In this document: positions 30,455 through 41,362 of the stretch, one piece after another
Layout of the letters: each line of letters opens with the position of its first letter
Position numbering within the stretch: the first letter of the stretch is position 1
Origin: Providencia huaxiensis
Lineage (GTDB): Bacteria > Pseudomonadota > Gammaproteobacteria > Enterobacterales > Enterobacteriaceae
Direction: 5' to 3'
Length of the DNA: 64,000 nucleotides
NCBI RefSeq assembly: GCF_002843235.3
Contig: NZ_CP031123.2
Coordinates: 2,232,001 to 2,296,000, forward strand
Notes under the pieces: model-generated
Told to the model about the DNA's origin: nothing
Databases searched by the model: none
The model's input: the letters and a program-made list of their open reading frames with translations, nothing else
Position numbers and translations under genes: made by a program

Positions 30455-31098
30455 CAAAGCCTTTGATCCAAATTGCTTTAGACCAAACCAACTTACCCGC
30501 TGCTCTCGAAGTGGCTGAAAATGTACACACTTTTGTTGATATTATTGAAGTGGGTACCATTTTGGCTTTCGCTGATGGCATGAATGCGGTCTCGACTTTA
30601 CGTCAAAAGTACCCCAACCACATTCTGGTTTGCGATATGAAAACCACCGACGGGGGAGCCATTTTATCGAGAATGGCATTTGAAGCGGGAGCAGACTGGA
30701 TCACGGTTTCAGCCGCAGCGCATATTGCCACTATTGCTGCCTGTAAAAAAGTTGCCGATGAGTTTAATCGTGAGATCCAAATTGAAATCTATGGTAATTG
30801 GACATTTGAAGATGCCAAAAATTGGGTCGAACTTGGTATTACGCAAGCAATTTACCATCGTTCCCGCGATGCCGAACTTGCTGGTATTGGCTGGACAAAT
30901 GAAGATATCGAAAAAATGCGTAAACTGTCTGATTTAGGGTTAGAACTCTCGATTACAGGTGGAATAGTCCCTGAAGACCTTCATCTATTTAACGGTATCA
31001 AAGCGAAAGCCTTTATTGCTGGCCGTGCATTAGTTGGCGAAAAAGGCAAAAAAACGGCGGAAGCATTAAGGGAACAAATTGACCGTTTTTGGAAATAA
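30451..31098 (+). CDS. ulaD: 3-keto-L-gulonate-6-phosphate decarboxylase
   Basis: Converts 3-keto-L-gulonate-6-phosphate to L-xylulose-5-phosphate with release of CO2. It is a (beta/alpha)8 enzyme of the orotidine-phosphate decarboxylase suprafamily, with ALDQTNLPAAL, CDMKTTDGG and ITGGIVPEDLHLF matching UlaD. 215 residues versus 216 in E. coli. The downstream epimerase genes (ulaE, ulaF) of E. coli are not in the window; the next gene is unrelated and on the other strand. Confidence 0.95.
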   Translation: MTKPLIQIALDQTNLPAALEVAENVHTFVDIIEVGTILAFADGMNAVSTLRQKYPNHILVCDMKTTDGGAILSRMAFEAGADWITVSAAAHIATIAACKKVADEFNREIQIEIYGNWTFEDAKNWVELGITQAIYHRSRDAELAGIGWTNEDIEKMRKLSDLGLELSITGGIVPEDLHLFNGIKAKAFIAGRALVGEKGKKTAEALREQIDRFWK

Positions 31099-31153
31099 TG
31101 AGCTTTAATTAAACTGCTATATTCGCTCGAATACGGTCAGTTATAATACAGCT

Positions 31154-31190
31154 AGCCCTAAGACTATCAATAGGTTAGGGCTTCATATTT
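31154..31190 (+). terminator. Terminator downstream of ulaD
   Basis: AGCCCTAA (31154-31161) pairs with TTAGGGCT (31175-31182), followed by TCATATTTTATT. It lies between convergent ulaD and the RTX gene and may serve both. Confidence 0.7.
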
Positions 31191-31246
31191 TATTCGCTCT
31201 ATAACGTTAAAAATAAATCGCTCATGTACTTAATATTTTTTTGTAC

Positions 31247-33823
31247 TTACCTTTTTGACAAAAAATTATTAACAAGTTGAGCTGGTTGCCAATGGTTATT
31301 TATTCTTTCAAAATCATTAATTCCACCGCTATTATATTCATCTTGCAACCGCATTTCTGCTAAAGTATTCACTAAATACTCAAGTTTTTGGGCTGTTGTA
31401 TACTTTCGAGCCCCTGATAATGAATTATGATGAATAACGATTGGCTCTTGACTATTTTTGTGTTGGATAATCGTGACTTTATAACCAGACTCAGAGCTAT
31501 AAATATAGTGAACTATTTCATTTTGGTTATCAGGCTCTATTAGTTCAGGTATTCGATTAAAGCTAATTAGGTGTATTTTGTCTTTATCATTATAGTGGTG
31601 AATAATACTCTCCCCTCTGAACTCCCCATTAACAATAAATATATTTTCTCCTTCTTGGTCACTTAACAACCCACTATGGCCATTAGCAATTAGTACGTCA
31701 TTTCCTGCACCACCGTATAAATCAATATTTCCTTCTTCTGCATACAAGACATTATGGCCAGTATTATTGTGTGCCATAGATATACTTCCAGTACCCATAT
31801 TGGCTTTAAATACTCGTCCGTGTTTACTTTCATCTATTACTTTATGTTGATTACCAGTAAATTGCATAACTAACTGAGAAGGTTTGGAATCCTTTGTAAT
31901 ATGGATCTCCGGTAAAGATAAATCGATTATTGCGTGATCCGAGTTTTCGAAAAAACCTTTAAAAGCAAACATCGGCTGCCATGGTAATAATGGAGATTCT
32001 CTTTTCCAATATTGTTTATGTTCTGCCAAGTACCTTACCATATGACTCATACTTTCCTTTACATCATTTGGGATATTACCAGGAAGCCTATCATAATGGT
32101 GAATATGATTTTTATTTATTTCATCAGAGGATATTCTTTTTATTTTCACCTCGCGTAACTTTGAATTTGACGTAAAAACTTGATACGTCACCCCATTTTC
32201 TTCTATATCTTTATATTTATTATTAAAATGCATTAAATGGATGTTGTTAATTCCATTATTATCATTGATAACTGTTATTCCGCTGCCTATAGAACCATCA
32301 ACAATATAGTGATCATTACCATCATTGCCATTTAAGGTATCATTACCTAAATCTGATAATAATAAGTCCCCTTGCACACTGCCCTCTAAAAAATCATTCC
32401 CAGCACCACCATATAAAACATTCATTCCTTCATGTGCAGCGATTCTGTCGTTACCCTTTCCACCATTAACAACCATGCCAAAATAACTATAATTATAAAT
32501 TTTATCATCTCCATCTAATGCATCAATAATCGCATTTTGATAAATCTCTCCTCTTCTATGGTAAAATTCATCAGATTGCTGAGTAAATAAATCGGGTCTT
32601 TTTTCAGTAACTATTTCATGTCCATCTACCTTTAGGTTAATCTTAAATAGATTATCATTCGCATCCTTTATATATATATGTTGGAATTCTTTATTTTCAT
32701 AACCTACGAATTTGATATTCAGTTTTTTATCATTAAACATATTGGCAAAATATATTGAGTGACCCTCTGCACGTAACTGCTTTCCATATTCATCAAACAG
32801 CTTTATAATAATGCTATTATCGCGACCATCCCTTCCTTTCATATTACTAAGATCAACGGTCAATTCTGACTGTGCAAGACCACCTATTTTCAATTGATAA
32901 ATATCATTCCCTTTTGTTGCTATAATATAGCTATCTCTATTTACCATAGTTAAGTTATCATCATTATGACTACCTGTGTACGTTAGGTTTTTAACATTCC
33001 CATTAGGATTAAAATCCCCCCATGACGGAGATGAATACCCCTGATTATTGATAATAATATTTTTCTTTTCTTGATTGATGATAACTTTGTCATTCTCAGC
33101 ACGCCTCTTAAGATAATCTTTATCTTGAAAATAGCTAATCTCATAAATCTTATCAAAACTTTCCTTATTTCTATAATTTTTTAGAATAGGTGTTAAACAG
33201 AAACCATCATGGGTATAAAGTTGATAATGATGTTTTAATACTTTTCCATCTGCTGAATTTTGATACGCATTTTTTAATGTTAAGTTCAACTCTAAAGTAT
33301 CCGTCGTTTTATAAGGCGACTTTGTCTTAATTGTTAACATCAGGTCATTATCAATGAGTTTTACATTAGCTATCTCATTTAGCGTATAACCTAAGTTAAC
33401 TTCACTCTGGCTTTCAGTTTTTTCAACAATTCTCGCATTTAATTTAATTGTTTTTTTATTCTTAACATTCTCCCATTGATAACGGCGTAAATAATAATTA
33501 TCATCGCCATCTCCACCTCGTGCAACACCCGACCGAAAAATAAGATGATCGTTTCCATCATACCCATTAATCGAAGCTTTCATTTTACCTGCATCTAATA
33601 CATTGTTTTCTTTATTCCCTTTTATAAATAAATTTGATTTTACCTCCCCTGAAAAAACAACATTTCTAGTATTTTTCAGTTTAACTTCATGCCCTTCCTC
33701 CTCATTTAAATTAAGGCCATCTCTCATTAAATTAATGTATATTGATTTCTTATCAATATAATCCAAACCTTCAATTTCCTTATCATAAGACATCATCATT
33801 TTTAATTTATTTATAGCATCCAT
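31247..33823 (-). CDS. AT-rich orphan RTX-repeat (calcium-binding) protein
   Basis: 858-residue protein with RTX nonapeptide blocks (GGxGxDxx): GYDGNDHL and GGDGDDNY near residues 86-110, a longer block near 436-515 (ALDGDDKI, GGKGNDRI, GGAGNDFL, DLGNDTLNGNDGNDHY), and GGAGNDVL near 703. Such repeats bind Ca2+ after secretion. Between the blocks are long beta-rich segments of no recognised domain. There is no signal peptide and no type I secretion gene in the window. AGAGAG precedes ATG 33823. The gene and its flanks are much more AT-rich than the neighbouring purL, suggesting acquisition. It could be a secreted toxin, adhesin, or remnant of a larger RTX protein. Function unknown. Confidence 0.75.
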   Translation of the reverse strand: MDAINKLKMMMSYDKEIEGLDYIDKKSIYINLMRDGLNLNEEEGHEVKLKNTRNVVFSGEVKSNLFIKGNKENNVLDAGKMKASINGYDGNDHLIFRSGVARGGDGDDNYYLRRYQWENVKNKKTIKLNARIVEKTESQSEVNLGYTLNEIANVKLIDNDLMLTIKTKSPYKTTDTLELNLTLKNAYQNSADGKVLKHHYQLYTHDGFCLTPILKNYRNKESFDKIYEISYFQDKDYLKRRAENDKVIINQEKKNIIINNQGYSSPSWGDFNPNGNVKNLTYTGSHNDDNLTMVNRDSYIIATKGNDIYQLKIGGLAQSELTVDLSNMKGRDGRDNSIIIKLFDEYGKQLRAEGHSIYFANMFNDKKLNIKFVGYENKEFQHIYIKDANDNLFKINLKVDGHEIVTEKRPDLFTQQSDEFYHRRGEIYQNAIIDALDGDDKIYNYSYFGMVVNGGKGNDRIAAHEGMNVLYGGAGNDFLEGSVQGDLLLSDLGNDTLNGNDGNDHYIVDGSIGSGITVINDNNGINNIHLMHFNNKYKDIEENGVTYQVFTSNSKLREVKIKRISSDEINKNHIHHYDRLPGNIPNDVKESMSHMVRYLAEHKQYWKRESPLLPWQPMFAFKGFFENSDHAIIDLSLPEIHITKDSKPSQLVMQFTGNQHKVIDESKHGRVFKANMGTGSISMAHNNTGHNVLYAEEGNIDLYGGAGNDVLIANGHSGLLSDQEGENIFIVNGEFRGESIIHHYNDKDKIHLISFNRIPELIEPDNQNEIVHYIYSSESGYKVTIIQHKNSQEPIVIHHNSLSGARKYTTAQKLEYLVNTLAEMRLQDEYNSGGINDFERINNHWQPAQLVNNFLSKR

Positions 33824-34087
33824 ATTAACTCTCTAGAATTTTACCGTGAATATAAATAACTAAGTCATTCACTGCCTTAGCACTATTTAACATTCAACAA
33901 TTTAGCACTTAATTTATTTTTTAATTAAAAAGTTAATCTGATATATTAATAAATTTATTCATGAAATAAATTAGAAATTAATTAATATTTAAATAATAAA
34001 AAAGCACTCTATCAAGTTGGCTTTATACCTAGTGATAGAGTGCTTGTATTCAAAATTTGCTTAGAGACTAATTTGCTTAAATGCTAA
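33824..34087. other. RTX-purL spacer
   Basis: A 264-bp, strongly AT-rich stretch. It contains the purL terminator (33996-34044) and, on the other side, the RTX gene 5' flank; no further feature was recognised. Confidence 0.6.
33996..34044 (-). terminator. purL terminator
   Basis: On the minus strand AGCACTCTATCA and TGATAGAGTGCT form a 12-bp stem, followed by TTTTTTATTATTT. A strong rho-independent terminator 44 bases after the purL stop. Confidence 0.9.
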
Positions 34088-37000
34088 TTAACCTAATTGC
34101 TTACGTGCGTTACGGAAAATACGCATCCATGGGCTATCTTCTCCCCAATTTTCAGGGTGCCATGAATTGCTCACGGTACGGAAAACACGCTCTGGGTGCG
34201 GCATCATGATCGTTGCTCGGCCATCTTTCGAGGTCACCGAAGTAATACCATTAATTGACCCATTCGGATTAGCTGGATATTGTTCTGTCACTTGGCCGTA
34301 GTTATTTACGAAGCGCATTGCCACCAGCCCATTATCTTCTAACTGCTGTAAATGTGCAGCCGCACGGGTTTCCACTTGCCCTTCCCCATGAGAAACCGCT
34401 ATTGGCATACGAGAGCCCGCCATGTCTTGCAGCAACAGCGATGGGCTTTTTGCTATTTCAACTAAGCTAAAACGCGCTTCAAAGCGTTCAGAACGGTTAC
34501 GCACAAAACGCGGCCAGAACTCTGCACCTGGAATAAGCGTATGTAAATTCGACATCATCTGGCAGCCATTACATACCCCCAGTGATAAGGTGTCTGCACG
34601 GTTAAAGAACGCAGCAAATTCATCGCGGACTTTATTGTTGAACAGAATAGATTTTGCCCAACCCTCGCCTGCACCTAATACGTCCCCATAAGAGAAACCG
34701 CCGCAAGCCACTAATGTTTGGAACTGTTCCAAAGACAAGTTACCTGCAAGTAAATCACTCATATGCACATCAACTGCGTCGAAACCAGCACGGTCGAAAG
34801 CGGCAGCCATTTCCACATGGGAGTTCACGCCTTGTTCACGTAAAACGGCCACTTTAGGACGCACACCAGACAAAATAAACGGTGCTGCAATGTCTTCTTC
34901 AATGTCATAAGTCAGTTTCACATTCAAACCAGGGTCTTGGTTATCCTGTTTTAATGCGTGTTCTTCATCTGCGCACACTTCGTTATCGCGCAAACGCTGC
35001 ATTTGCCAAGTCGTTTCAGCCCACCATTGACGCAGTAAGCTGCGAGACTCACGATAAACAACGGTATCTCGGCTATTGATGATCACGGCATCATCCTTTA
35101 TTGCAGAACCTAGATGATGAACACAGCCTGCAAGCCCTGCTTGCTCAAAGCATTCTGCCACATACGCTCTATCAGCTTCATGAATTTGAATGACCGCACC
35201 TAACTCTTCGTTAAATAACGCTGCCAGCGTGTCTTCATCAAAAGAGCTGATATCAACATTAATGCCGCAATGACCCGCAAAGGCCATTTCCACTAACGTC
35301 ACGAATAAACCACCATCTGAGCGGTCATGGTAGGCTAATAGTTTTTGCTCTGATAATAACTTCTGAATGGTATTAAAGAAGCCGAGCAAGACTTCCGGGC
35401 TGCGTACATCAGGGGCTTTATTACCTAATTGACGATATACCTGTGCAAGTGCAGAACCGCCCAGTGCGTTATTGCCTTGTCCAAGGTCAATTAATAACAA
35501 GGCGTTATCATGGCCTGTTTTTAGCTCAGGTGTCACTGTTAAGCGGACATCTTCAACACGGCCAAATGCGCTGATCACCAAGGACAGTGGCGATGTCATT
35601 TCACGTTCTTCGCCATCTTGCTGCCAACGGGTTTTCATTGACATGGAGTCTTTACCAACTGGGATCGTTAACCCTAACGCAGGGCAAAGTTCTTCCCCAA
35701 CCGCTTTAACCGCTTCATATAAACCTGCGTCTTCCCCCGGGTGCCCAGCTGCTGCCATCCAGTTTGCAGAAAGTTTTACACGTTTAAGATCTTGCACATA
35801 AGAACACGCTAAGTTAGTTAATGCTTCACCTACCGCCATACGCGCTGACGCAGCGAAATCCACTAAAGCCACTGGCGTTCTTTCGCCAATTGACATGGAT
35901 TCCCCATAGTAGCTATCTAAGCTAGCAGTGGTTACCGCACAGTCAGCGACAGGAATTTGCCATGGGCCAACCATCTGGTCACGAGCAACCATACCTGTAA
36001 CTGTGCGGTCGCCAATGGTAATTAAGAATGTTTTTTCAGCTACAGCAGGTAAATGCAGGACACGTTTTACCGCTTCATTTAAATTAATCGCCGTTCTGTC
36101 TAATGAATCCGGCTCTGCCTTTAATGTTTTCACGTCACGCAACATTTTTGGCGTTTTGCCTAATAAAACATCCAGTGGCATGTCTATTGGTTGGTTAGCA
36201 AAGTGTTCATCATTCAGCGTTAAATGACGCTCTTCAGTGGCTTCCCCAATCACTGCGAACGGAGCACGTTCACGTTCACAAATCGCGGTGAACACAGGAA
36301 GTTGCTCGGGTGAAACGGCCATTACATAACGTTCTTGAGATTCATTACACCAAACCTCCAGTGGGCTCATTCCTGGTTCATCATTGAGAATTTTACGTAG
36401 CTCAAAGCGCCCACCACGGCCACCATCACTGACCAGTTCAGGCATTGCGTTCGACAAACCGCCTGCGCCGACGTCATGGATAAATAAAATTGGGTTATCA
36501 TCACCCAGTTGCCAGCAGCTATCGATGACTTCTTGGCAACGGCGTTCCATCTCTGCATTATCGCGCTGTACCGAAGCAAAATCGAGGTCTGCATCTGATT
36601 GGCCGGATGCCATGGATGAAGCGGCTCCGCCACCTAATCCAATATTCATCGAAGGGCCACCCAGTACAATGAGTTTGGCACCAACCGTAATTTCACCTTT
36701 TTGTACGTGATCAGCACGGATATTGCCGATGCCACCCGCCAACATGATAGGTTTATGATAACCACGTAACTCTTCACCATTGTGGCTATTGACCTTTTCT
36801 TCATAAGTACGGAAATAACCTAATAACGCAGGACGGCCAAATTCATTATTAAATGCCGCGCCGCCTAATGGCCCTTCCATCATAATATCTAAAGCGGTCA
36901 CAATGCGTTCTGGCTTACCAAAATCCTCTTCCCAAGGCTGTTCAAAGCCGGGAATGCGTAAGTTAGAAACAGAGAAACCCACTAAACCGGCTTTTGGCTT

Positions 37001-37975
37001 AGCACCACGGCCCGTTGCGCCTTCGTCACGAATTTCACCGCCAGAGCCCGTTGCTGCGCCTGGCCAAGGGGAAATCGCTGTTGGGTGGTTATGAGTTTCG
37101 ACCTTCATTAAGATATGAGCATCTTCTTGATGATAACGGTAGGTACGCCCTTCAGGCTCAGGGAAGAAACGCCCAACAGATGAACCTTCCATCACCGCAG
37201 CATTATCTTTATAAGCAGATAAAACATGGTCAGGTGTTTTTTCAAAGGTGTTTTTAATCATTTTAAACAGCGACTTAGGCTGTTCTTCACCATCAATAAC
37301 CCAATCTGCATTAAAGATTTTGTGGCGGCAATGTTCTGAGTTTGCTTGAGCAAACATGTAAAGCTCAACATCCGTTGGGTTACGTTCTAACCCAATAAAT
37401 GCATCTAGCAAGTAATCAATTTCGTCATCAGCTAACGCTAGACCCATTTCCCTATTTGCTGTTTCCAATGCAAGGCGGCCGCCCGTAATCACGTCAATAG
37501 ATTTCATTGGTGCCGGCTGCTGCTGCACAAATAATGCGCTCGCTTGTTCAAAAGAAGAGAAAATGCTTTCCATCATGCGATCGTGTAACGCCGCGATCAC
37601 TTCATGCCACTGTTCTTGGGTCAGTTCATCACCTTGAATATAGTAAGCAATCCCACGCTCAATGCGCTTTACTTGGCTAAGGCCACAATTATGGGCAATA
37701 TCCGTTGCTTTTGAAGACCATGGAGAGATAGTACCCGGACGAGGGGTGACTAAAATAAGCTTACCGAATGGGTCGTGCTCTGCCAGAGAAGGACCATACT
37801 TTAACAAACTGCTTAGTTTGCCTTGCTCGCTATCACTCAACGGCGCTGATAATTCAGCAAAGTGCATATATTCAGCATAGATATCCGTGACAGGAAGCTG
37901 TTTTTCTGCAAACAGCGCCAAAAGGCGGGTAATACGAAATGCTGATAGAGCAGGTGAACCACGCAAAATTTCCAT
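34088..37975 (-). CDS. purL: Phosphoribosylformylglycinamidine synthase
   Basis: Large single-chain FGAM synthetase of purine synthesis: FGAR + glutamine + ATP gives FGAM. Domains in order: N-terminal PurS-like, linker, two AIR-synthetase-like ATP domains (e.g. [36 protein letters not shown] in the active-site region), and a C-terminal glutaminase with catalytic Cys in [10 protein letters not shown] and PHPERVFR. 1295 residues, identical to E. coli. A PurR box lies 85 bp upstream. In E. coli purL is next to glmY; here about 18 kb of accessory genes separate them. Confidence 0.98.
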   Translation of the reverse strand: MEILRGSPALSAFRITRLLALFAEKQLPVTDIYAEYMHFAELSAPLSDSEQGKLSSLLKYGPSLAEHDPFGKLILVTPRPGTISPWSSKATDIAHNCGLSQVKRIERGIAYYIQGDELTQEQWHEVIAALHDRMMESIFSSFEQASALFVQQQPAPMKSIDVITGGRLALETANREMGLALADDEIDYLLDAFIGLERNPTDVELYMFAQANSEHCRHKIFNADWVIDGEEQPKSLFKMIKNTFEKTPDHVLSAYKDNAAVMEGSSVGRFFPEPEGRTYRYHQEDAHILMKVETHNHPTAISPWPGAATGSGGEIRDEGATGRGAKPKAGLVGFSVSNLRIPGFEQPWEEDFGKPERIVTALDIMMEGPLGGAAFNNEFGRPALLGYFRTYEEKVNSHNGEELRGYHKPIMLAGGIGNIRADHVQKGEITVGAKLIVLGGPSMNIGLGGGAASSMASGQSDADLDFASVQRDNAEMERRCQEVIDSCWQLGDDNPILFIHDVGAGGLSNAMPELVSDGGRGGRFELRKILNDEPGMSPLEVWCNESQERYVMAVSPEQLPVFTAICERERAPFAVIGEATEERHLTLNDEHFANQPIDMPLDVLLGKTPKMLRDVKTLKAEPDSLDRTAINLNEAVKRVLHLPAVAEKTFLITIGDRTVTGMVARDQMVGPWQIPVADCAVTTASLDSYYGESMSIGERTPVALVDFAASARMAVGEALTNLACSYVQDLKRVKLSANWMAAAGHPGEDAGLYEAVKAVGEELCPALGLTIPVGKDSMSMKTRWQQDGEEREMTSPLSLVISAFGRVEDVRLTVTPELKTGHDNALLLIDLGQGNNALGGSALAQVYRQLGNKAPDVRSPEVLLGFFNTIQKLLSEQKLLAYHDRSDGGLFVTLVEMAFAGHCGINVDISSFDEDTLAALFNEELGAVIQIHEADRAYVAECFEQAGLAGCVHHLGSAIKDDAVIINSRDTVVYRESRSLLRQWWAETTWQMQRLRDNEVCADEEHALKQDNQDPGLNVKLTYDIEEDIAAPFILSGVRPKVAVLREQGVNSHVEMAAAFDRAGFDAVDVHMSDLLAGNLSLEQFQTLVACGGFSYGDVLGAGEGWAKSILFNNKVRDEFAAFFNRADTLSLGVCNGCQMMSNLHTLIPGAEFWPRFVRNRSERFEARFSLVEIAKSPSLLLQDMAGSRMPIAVSHGEGQVETRAAAHLQQLEDNGLVAMRFVNNYGQVTEQYPANPNGSINGITSVTSKDGRATIMMPHPERVFRTVSNSWHPENWGEDSPWMRIFRNARKQLG

Positions 37976-38059
37976 CGTCTTAATTTCTCTCTTTTAAACG
38001 CCAGCCCTGAACATGAAAGCAGGGAAACCGGAACACATTATAGAGCAATGTTCATCAAT

Positions 38060-38075
38060 ACGAAACCGTTTGCGT
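38060..38075. promoter_or_regulatory. PurR operator upstream of purL
   Basis: ACGAAACCGTTTGCGT on the plus strand reads ACGCAAACGGTTTCGT on the coding strand, very close to the PurR consensus and, as recalled, the same as the E. coli purL site. It lies about 85 bp before the purL start. Confidence 0.85.
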
Positions 38076-38245
38076 GATTAAAAATAAAGCGATTAGTTAA
38101 ATATTATTCTGTGCTAAATACGATAATATAGGTTGCACCGTTCCTAAATGTTGAGCAAAATAGCCGACCACTGGAATTATAACCATTACTTAGCCATACT
38201 CTTTTATGGACATACAACACCAGTCAATGCACGAGAAACTATTAT

Positions 38246-39910
38246 TTGAATAACTTAAAAGTTAACTATTTAATTGTCGTGGTCATCGCGCTACTGGCTA
38301 CTATGGTCATCGGTTTTAACGTCCGTTGGCCCAATACGCAAGATTCACAAATTAATAAAATTATTTCTCAAGGTGAATTACGTATTAGTGCCGTTAGCTC
38401 ACCACTTATCTATATTGATGAGCAAAAACAGCTGCGTGGGTTTGACTACGAGCTGGCTCAAGGCTTTGCCTCATACCTAGGAGTTAAGCTTAAAATAACC
38501 ATCCGCCCAACATTCGAGCAAATATTCGATGACCTTGAAAATGGTGATGCTGATATCGCAGTCGCGGGCTTGCTGTATAACAAAGATCGTTTAGCCAAAA
38601 CGAAAACAGGTCCAAGTTATCTTAATGTTACTCAACAGCTTGTCTATCGCAAAGGGACCAATCGACCTAAAAATTTCAATGAAATTAATGGTAAATTGTT
38701 AGTTACAGCAGGTACGGCTCATGCAAGTACACTGAAAGAACTGGCCAAAGAATACCCAAACCTAAAATGGGAAGAAACCTCAAAATACAATACCAATCAA
38801 ATCCTTGAAATGGTTGCCGATGGTGAGGTTGACTACACATTAGAAGACTCTATCGCTGTTGCGCTACAGCAACGCATTCACCCTCAAATTGCCGTTGCTT
38901 TTGATCTCTTGGATGAACATGCTGTCACTTGGTACATGCGTCGTAGCAAAGAAAACAGTTTAGACGCTGCATTGCTTGATTTCTTCAATCTCAGCCATGA
39001 AACCGAATTACTCGCACGTCTTAATGAAAAATATTTTAGCCATGTAGAGTCTTTCGATTATTTCGACACAATGGCATTTATAAAAGCAATTGATAGCAAG
39101 CTCCCTGAATATCAACCACTTTTTGAAAAATACGCTCAAGTCATTGACTGGAAACTGTTAGCGGCTATCGCATGGCAAGAGTCCCATTGGGATCCTTTAG
39201 CAACTTCGCCTACAGGGGTACGCGGTTTGATGATGCTAACCAAGCCAACAGCAACAACAATGGGTATTGTGGACAGGTTAGACCCTGAAGAAAGTATCAA
39301 GGGTGGGGCCGCGTATATTGCTTATATTATGGAACGTTTACCTGAAACCATCGAAGAGGATGACCGTATCTGGTTCGCCCTTTCTGCCTATAATATGGGA
39401 TATGGGCATATGCAGGATGTGCGTAAATTAACTGAAATGTTAGGTGGAGACCCTAACAGGTGGTTAGACGTAAAAGCCCGTTTACCCTTATTAACGCAGA
39501 AAAAATATTACTCACAACTCACTTATGGCTATGCTCGTGGCCATGAAGCTTATCGTTACGTTGAAAACATTCGTCGTTATCATCAAAGCCTAGTTGGTTA
39601 CCTACAAAGCCAAGAAAGAAAGCAACATGCGCTTGATATTGCGCAAAAATCACTTATTTATTTAATTTCTCCAGAAGATCTTACCCCAGCAGGGGCTCAA
39701 ACGATTCAAAACCAGTCCCCTGTTACTGAAAAAGTGAGTATTTCGCACTTAGAGAAAATGCGTTCTACGACACAACCCCCTAAAACTCTTGAAGAAAAAA
39801 GACTACCATTAGGAAAATATTTGCTTTCACTGCACCCATCGCAAAATACCGATGAGGCCGATGGTGATGCCGCTGTCTCTCCACCAAAAGCACCTGAAAA
39901 CCCGCTATAA
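38246..39910 (+). CDS. mltF: Membrane-bound lytic murein transglycosylase F
   Basis: Cleaves peptidoglycan with formation of 1,6-anhydromuropeptides at the outer membrane. An N-terminal signal/anchor (NYLIVVVIALLATMVIGF) precedes an ABC substrate-binding-like regulatory domain (about 35-265). The SLT domain follows, with catalytic Glu312 (AIAWQESHWDPLATSPTGVRGLMMLT) and NMGYGHMQDVRKLT. The start is a TTG at 38246 (MNNLKVNYLIVV, like E. coli MKKLKINYLF). 554 residues, longer than E. coli (518) because of a low-complexity C-terminal tail. Confidence 0.93.
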   Translation: MNNLKVNYLIVVVIALLATMVIGFNVRWPNTQDSQINKIISQGELRISAVSSPLIYIDEQKQLRGFDYELAQGFASYLGVKLKITIRPTFEQIFDDLENGDADIAVAGLLYNKDRLAKTKTGPSYLNVTQQLVYRKGTNRPKNFNEINGKLLVTAGTAHASTLKELAKEYPNLKWEETSKYNTNQILEMVADGEVDYTLEDSIAVALQQRIHPQIAVAFDLLDEHAVTWYMRRSKENSLDAALLDFFNLSHETELLARLNEKYFSHVESFDYFDTMAFIKAIDSKLPEYQPLFEKYAQVIDWKLLAAIAWQESHWDPLATSPTGVRGLMMLTKPTATTMGIVDRLDPEESIKGGAAYIAYIMERLPETIEEDDRIWFALSAYNMGYGHMQDVRKLTEMLGGDPNRWLDVKARLPLLTQKKYYSQLTYGYARGHEAYRYVENIRRYHQSLVGYLQSQERKQHALDIAQKSLIYLISPEDLTPAGAQTIQNQSPVTEKVSISHLEKMRSTTQPPKTLEEKRLPLGKYLLSLHPSQNTDEADGDAAVSPPKAPENPL

Positions 39911-39930
39911 GTTGTGCAGAAATAAAAAAT

Positions 39931-39964
39931 AAAAGCGCTAAATTTTATTGTGTTAGCGCTTTTG
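39931..39964. terminator. Bidirectional mltF/tadA terminator
   Basis: AAAAGCGCTAA (39931-39941) and TTAGCGCTTTT (39953-39963) form an 11-bp stem; T runs lie on both sides. It overlaps the tadA stop codon. Confidence 0.85.
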
Positions 39965-40435
39965 TTCTTTTTTTTGGGCTCTACGCAGTTTAAAAAAAGC
40001 ACTCAGCATTGAAGAACACTCTTTTTCTAGAACACCACCAGTAACATCAACATAATGATTTAGCCCAGCTTGCCCCATGATATTTAGGTAAGAACCACAA
40101 GCTCCTGTTTTAAAGTCCTTCGCGCCATAAACTACACGGCTAATGCGGCTGTGGATCATTGCACCTGCACACATAATACAAGGCTCTAACGTGACATATA
40201 GCGTGGTATCTAATAGCCGATAATTTGATAGCGCTTGCCCTGCATGTTGCAAAGCTATGATCTCAGCATGTGCTGTCGGATTGTGATCAATAATAGAGCG
40301 GTTCCAACCCGAAGCAATTAAGCGGTTATCTTTAACTAAAACCGCACCAACAGGAATTTCTCCGAGATCTTGTGCTTTTAGCGCAAGTTCAATGGCTTGT
40401 TGCATCCAATATTCATCAATTTCTATTTGCGTCAC
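39953..40435 (-). CDS. tadA: tRNA-specific adenosine deaminase
   Basis: Deaminates A34 to inosine in tRNA-Arg(ACG). Zinc and catalytic motifs HAEI (PTAHAEIIAL) and PCIMCAGAM are intact, and the dimer/RNA region YGAKDFKTGACGS is present. 160 residues versus 167 in E. coli. It converges with mltF, as in E. coli. Confidence 0.96.
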   Translation of the reverse strand: MTQIEIDEYWMQQAIELALKAQDLGEIPVGAVLVKDNRLIASGWNRSIIDHNPTAHAEIIALQHAGQALSNYRLLDTTLYVTLEPCIMCAGAMIHSRISRVVYGAKDFKTGACGSYLNIMGQAGLNHYVDVTGGVLEKECSSMLSAFFKLRRAQKKEQKR

Positions 40436-40530
40436 TCTTACCTCTGGCCAATGCGTTTACACGTAATTATCCTTAAATGTTAGAGTGACCGCAATTAAAA
40501 TGCTTTTGCCTCTATAATAACAGCCTAATT

Positions 40531-41178
40531 TTAATTACTAAAAATCGCTAATTTAGCGGCAAAACCCATAAAGAAAGCACCTACCGTACAATTTCCAAGC
40601 TTTGCAAGGAGTTGTTTTTCACGTAAAAAACGCGCTATCAAGTAACCACTAAAAATCAATAAGCTTAAGTATAAAAAACTAACTAATTCTAAGATCGTCG
40701 CGAGTACAAGGTAGGGCACCCATGCATGAGAGTAATTAAAATCAACAAATTGAATGAAGAAAGAGATATAAAATAAAATAGCTTTCGGGTTTGTTAAGCT
40801 AAGTACAAGGGCACGAGTAAAATGTTTTTCTGTTTTAATTGAGATAACGTCAATGCCGTCTTGATTCGATTTTTTACGCATAAAGGTGCTATATAAAATC
40901 TTACCGCCTAAATATAGCAGATAAGCCGCACCTAAATAGCGCACTATCATAAATAACGTTGGAGATGCTTTTATCACTGACGCGACACCGATAAATGATA
41001 GGAAAATTAATATCGCATCCCCAGTAAATACCCCTAGCGCAGCCCGATAACCAAACCGTGTGCCGCTCGATGTACTTGTTTTTAATACATATAATGAATT
41101 AGGCCCTGGTACGATAATGATTAGTACAAGCCCTGCCAAATAAGTCCAGAAGTTAAGAACGCCAAGATTTTCGAACAT
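40531..41178 (-). CDS. leuE: Leucine efflux protein (LysE/RhtB family)
   Basis: Inner-membrane exporter of branched-chain amino acids, judged by close match to E. coli LeuE (YeaS): [48 protein letters not shown] and [24 protein letters not shown]. Six hydrophobic segments; 215 residues versus 212. It is unlinked to its E. coli location and lies in a small accessory gap between tadA and yfhL. Confidence 0.88.
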   Translation of the reverse strand: MFENLGVLNFWTYLAGLVLIIIVPGPNSLYVLKTSTSSGTRFGYRAALGVFTGDAILIFLSFIGVASVIKASPTLFMIVRYLGAAYLLYLGGKILYSTFMRKKSNQDGIDVISIKTEKHFTRALVLSLTNPKAILFYISFFIQFVDFNYSHAWVPYLVLATILELVSFLYLSLLIFSGYLIARFLREKQLLAKLGNCTVGAFFMGFAAKLAIFSN

Positions 41179-41362
41179 ATTTTTAACCCTTTATCTTTTT
41201 TATTATTTCTATCATAACTTTCAATCTTTGTGAATGTTTATTCTATTAATTAGATATATGAAATGAACTAATAATAAAGATTATTTTAAATCTAACTTAT
41301 TTATTTATGATAACTAGGCAATCACATTATTATTCATTATTAACATTAGAAGGAATAAATAT

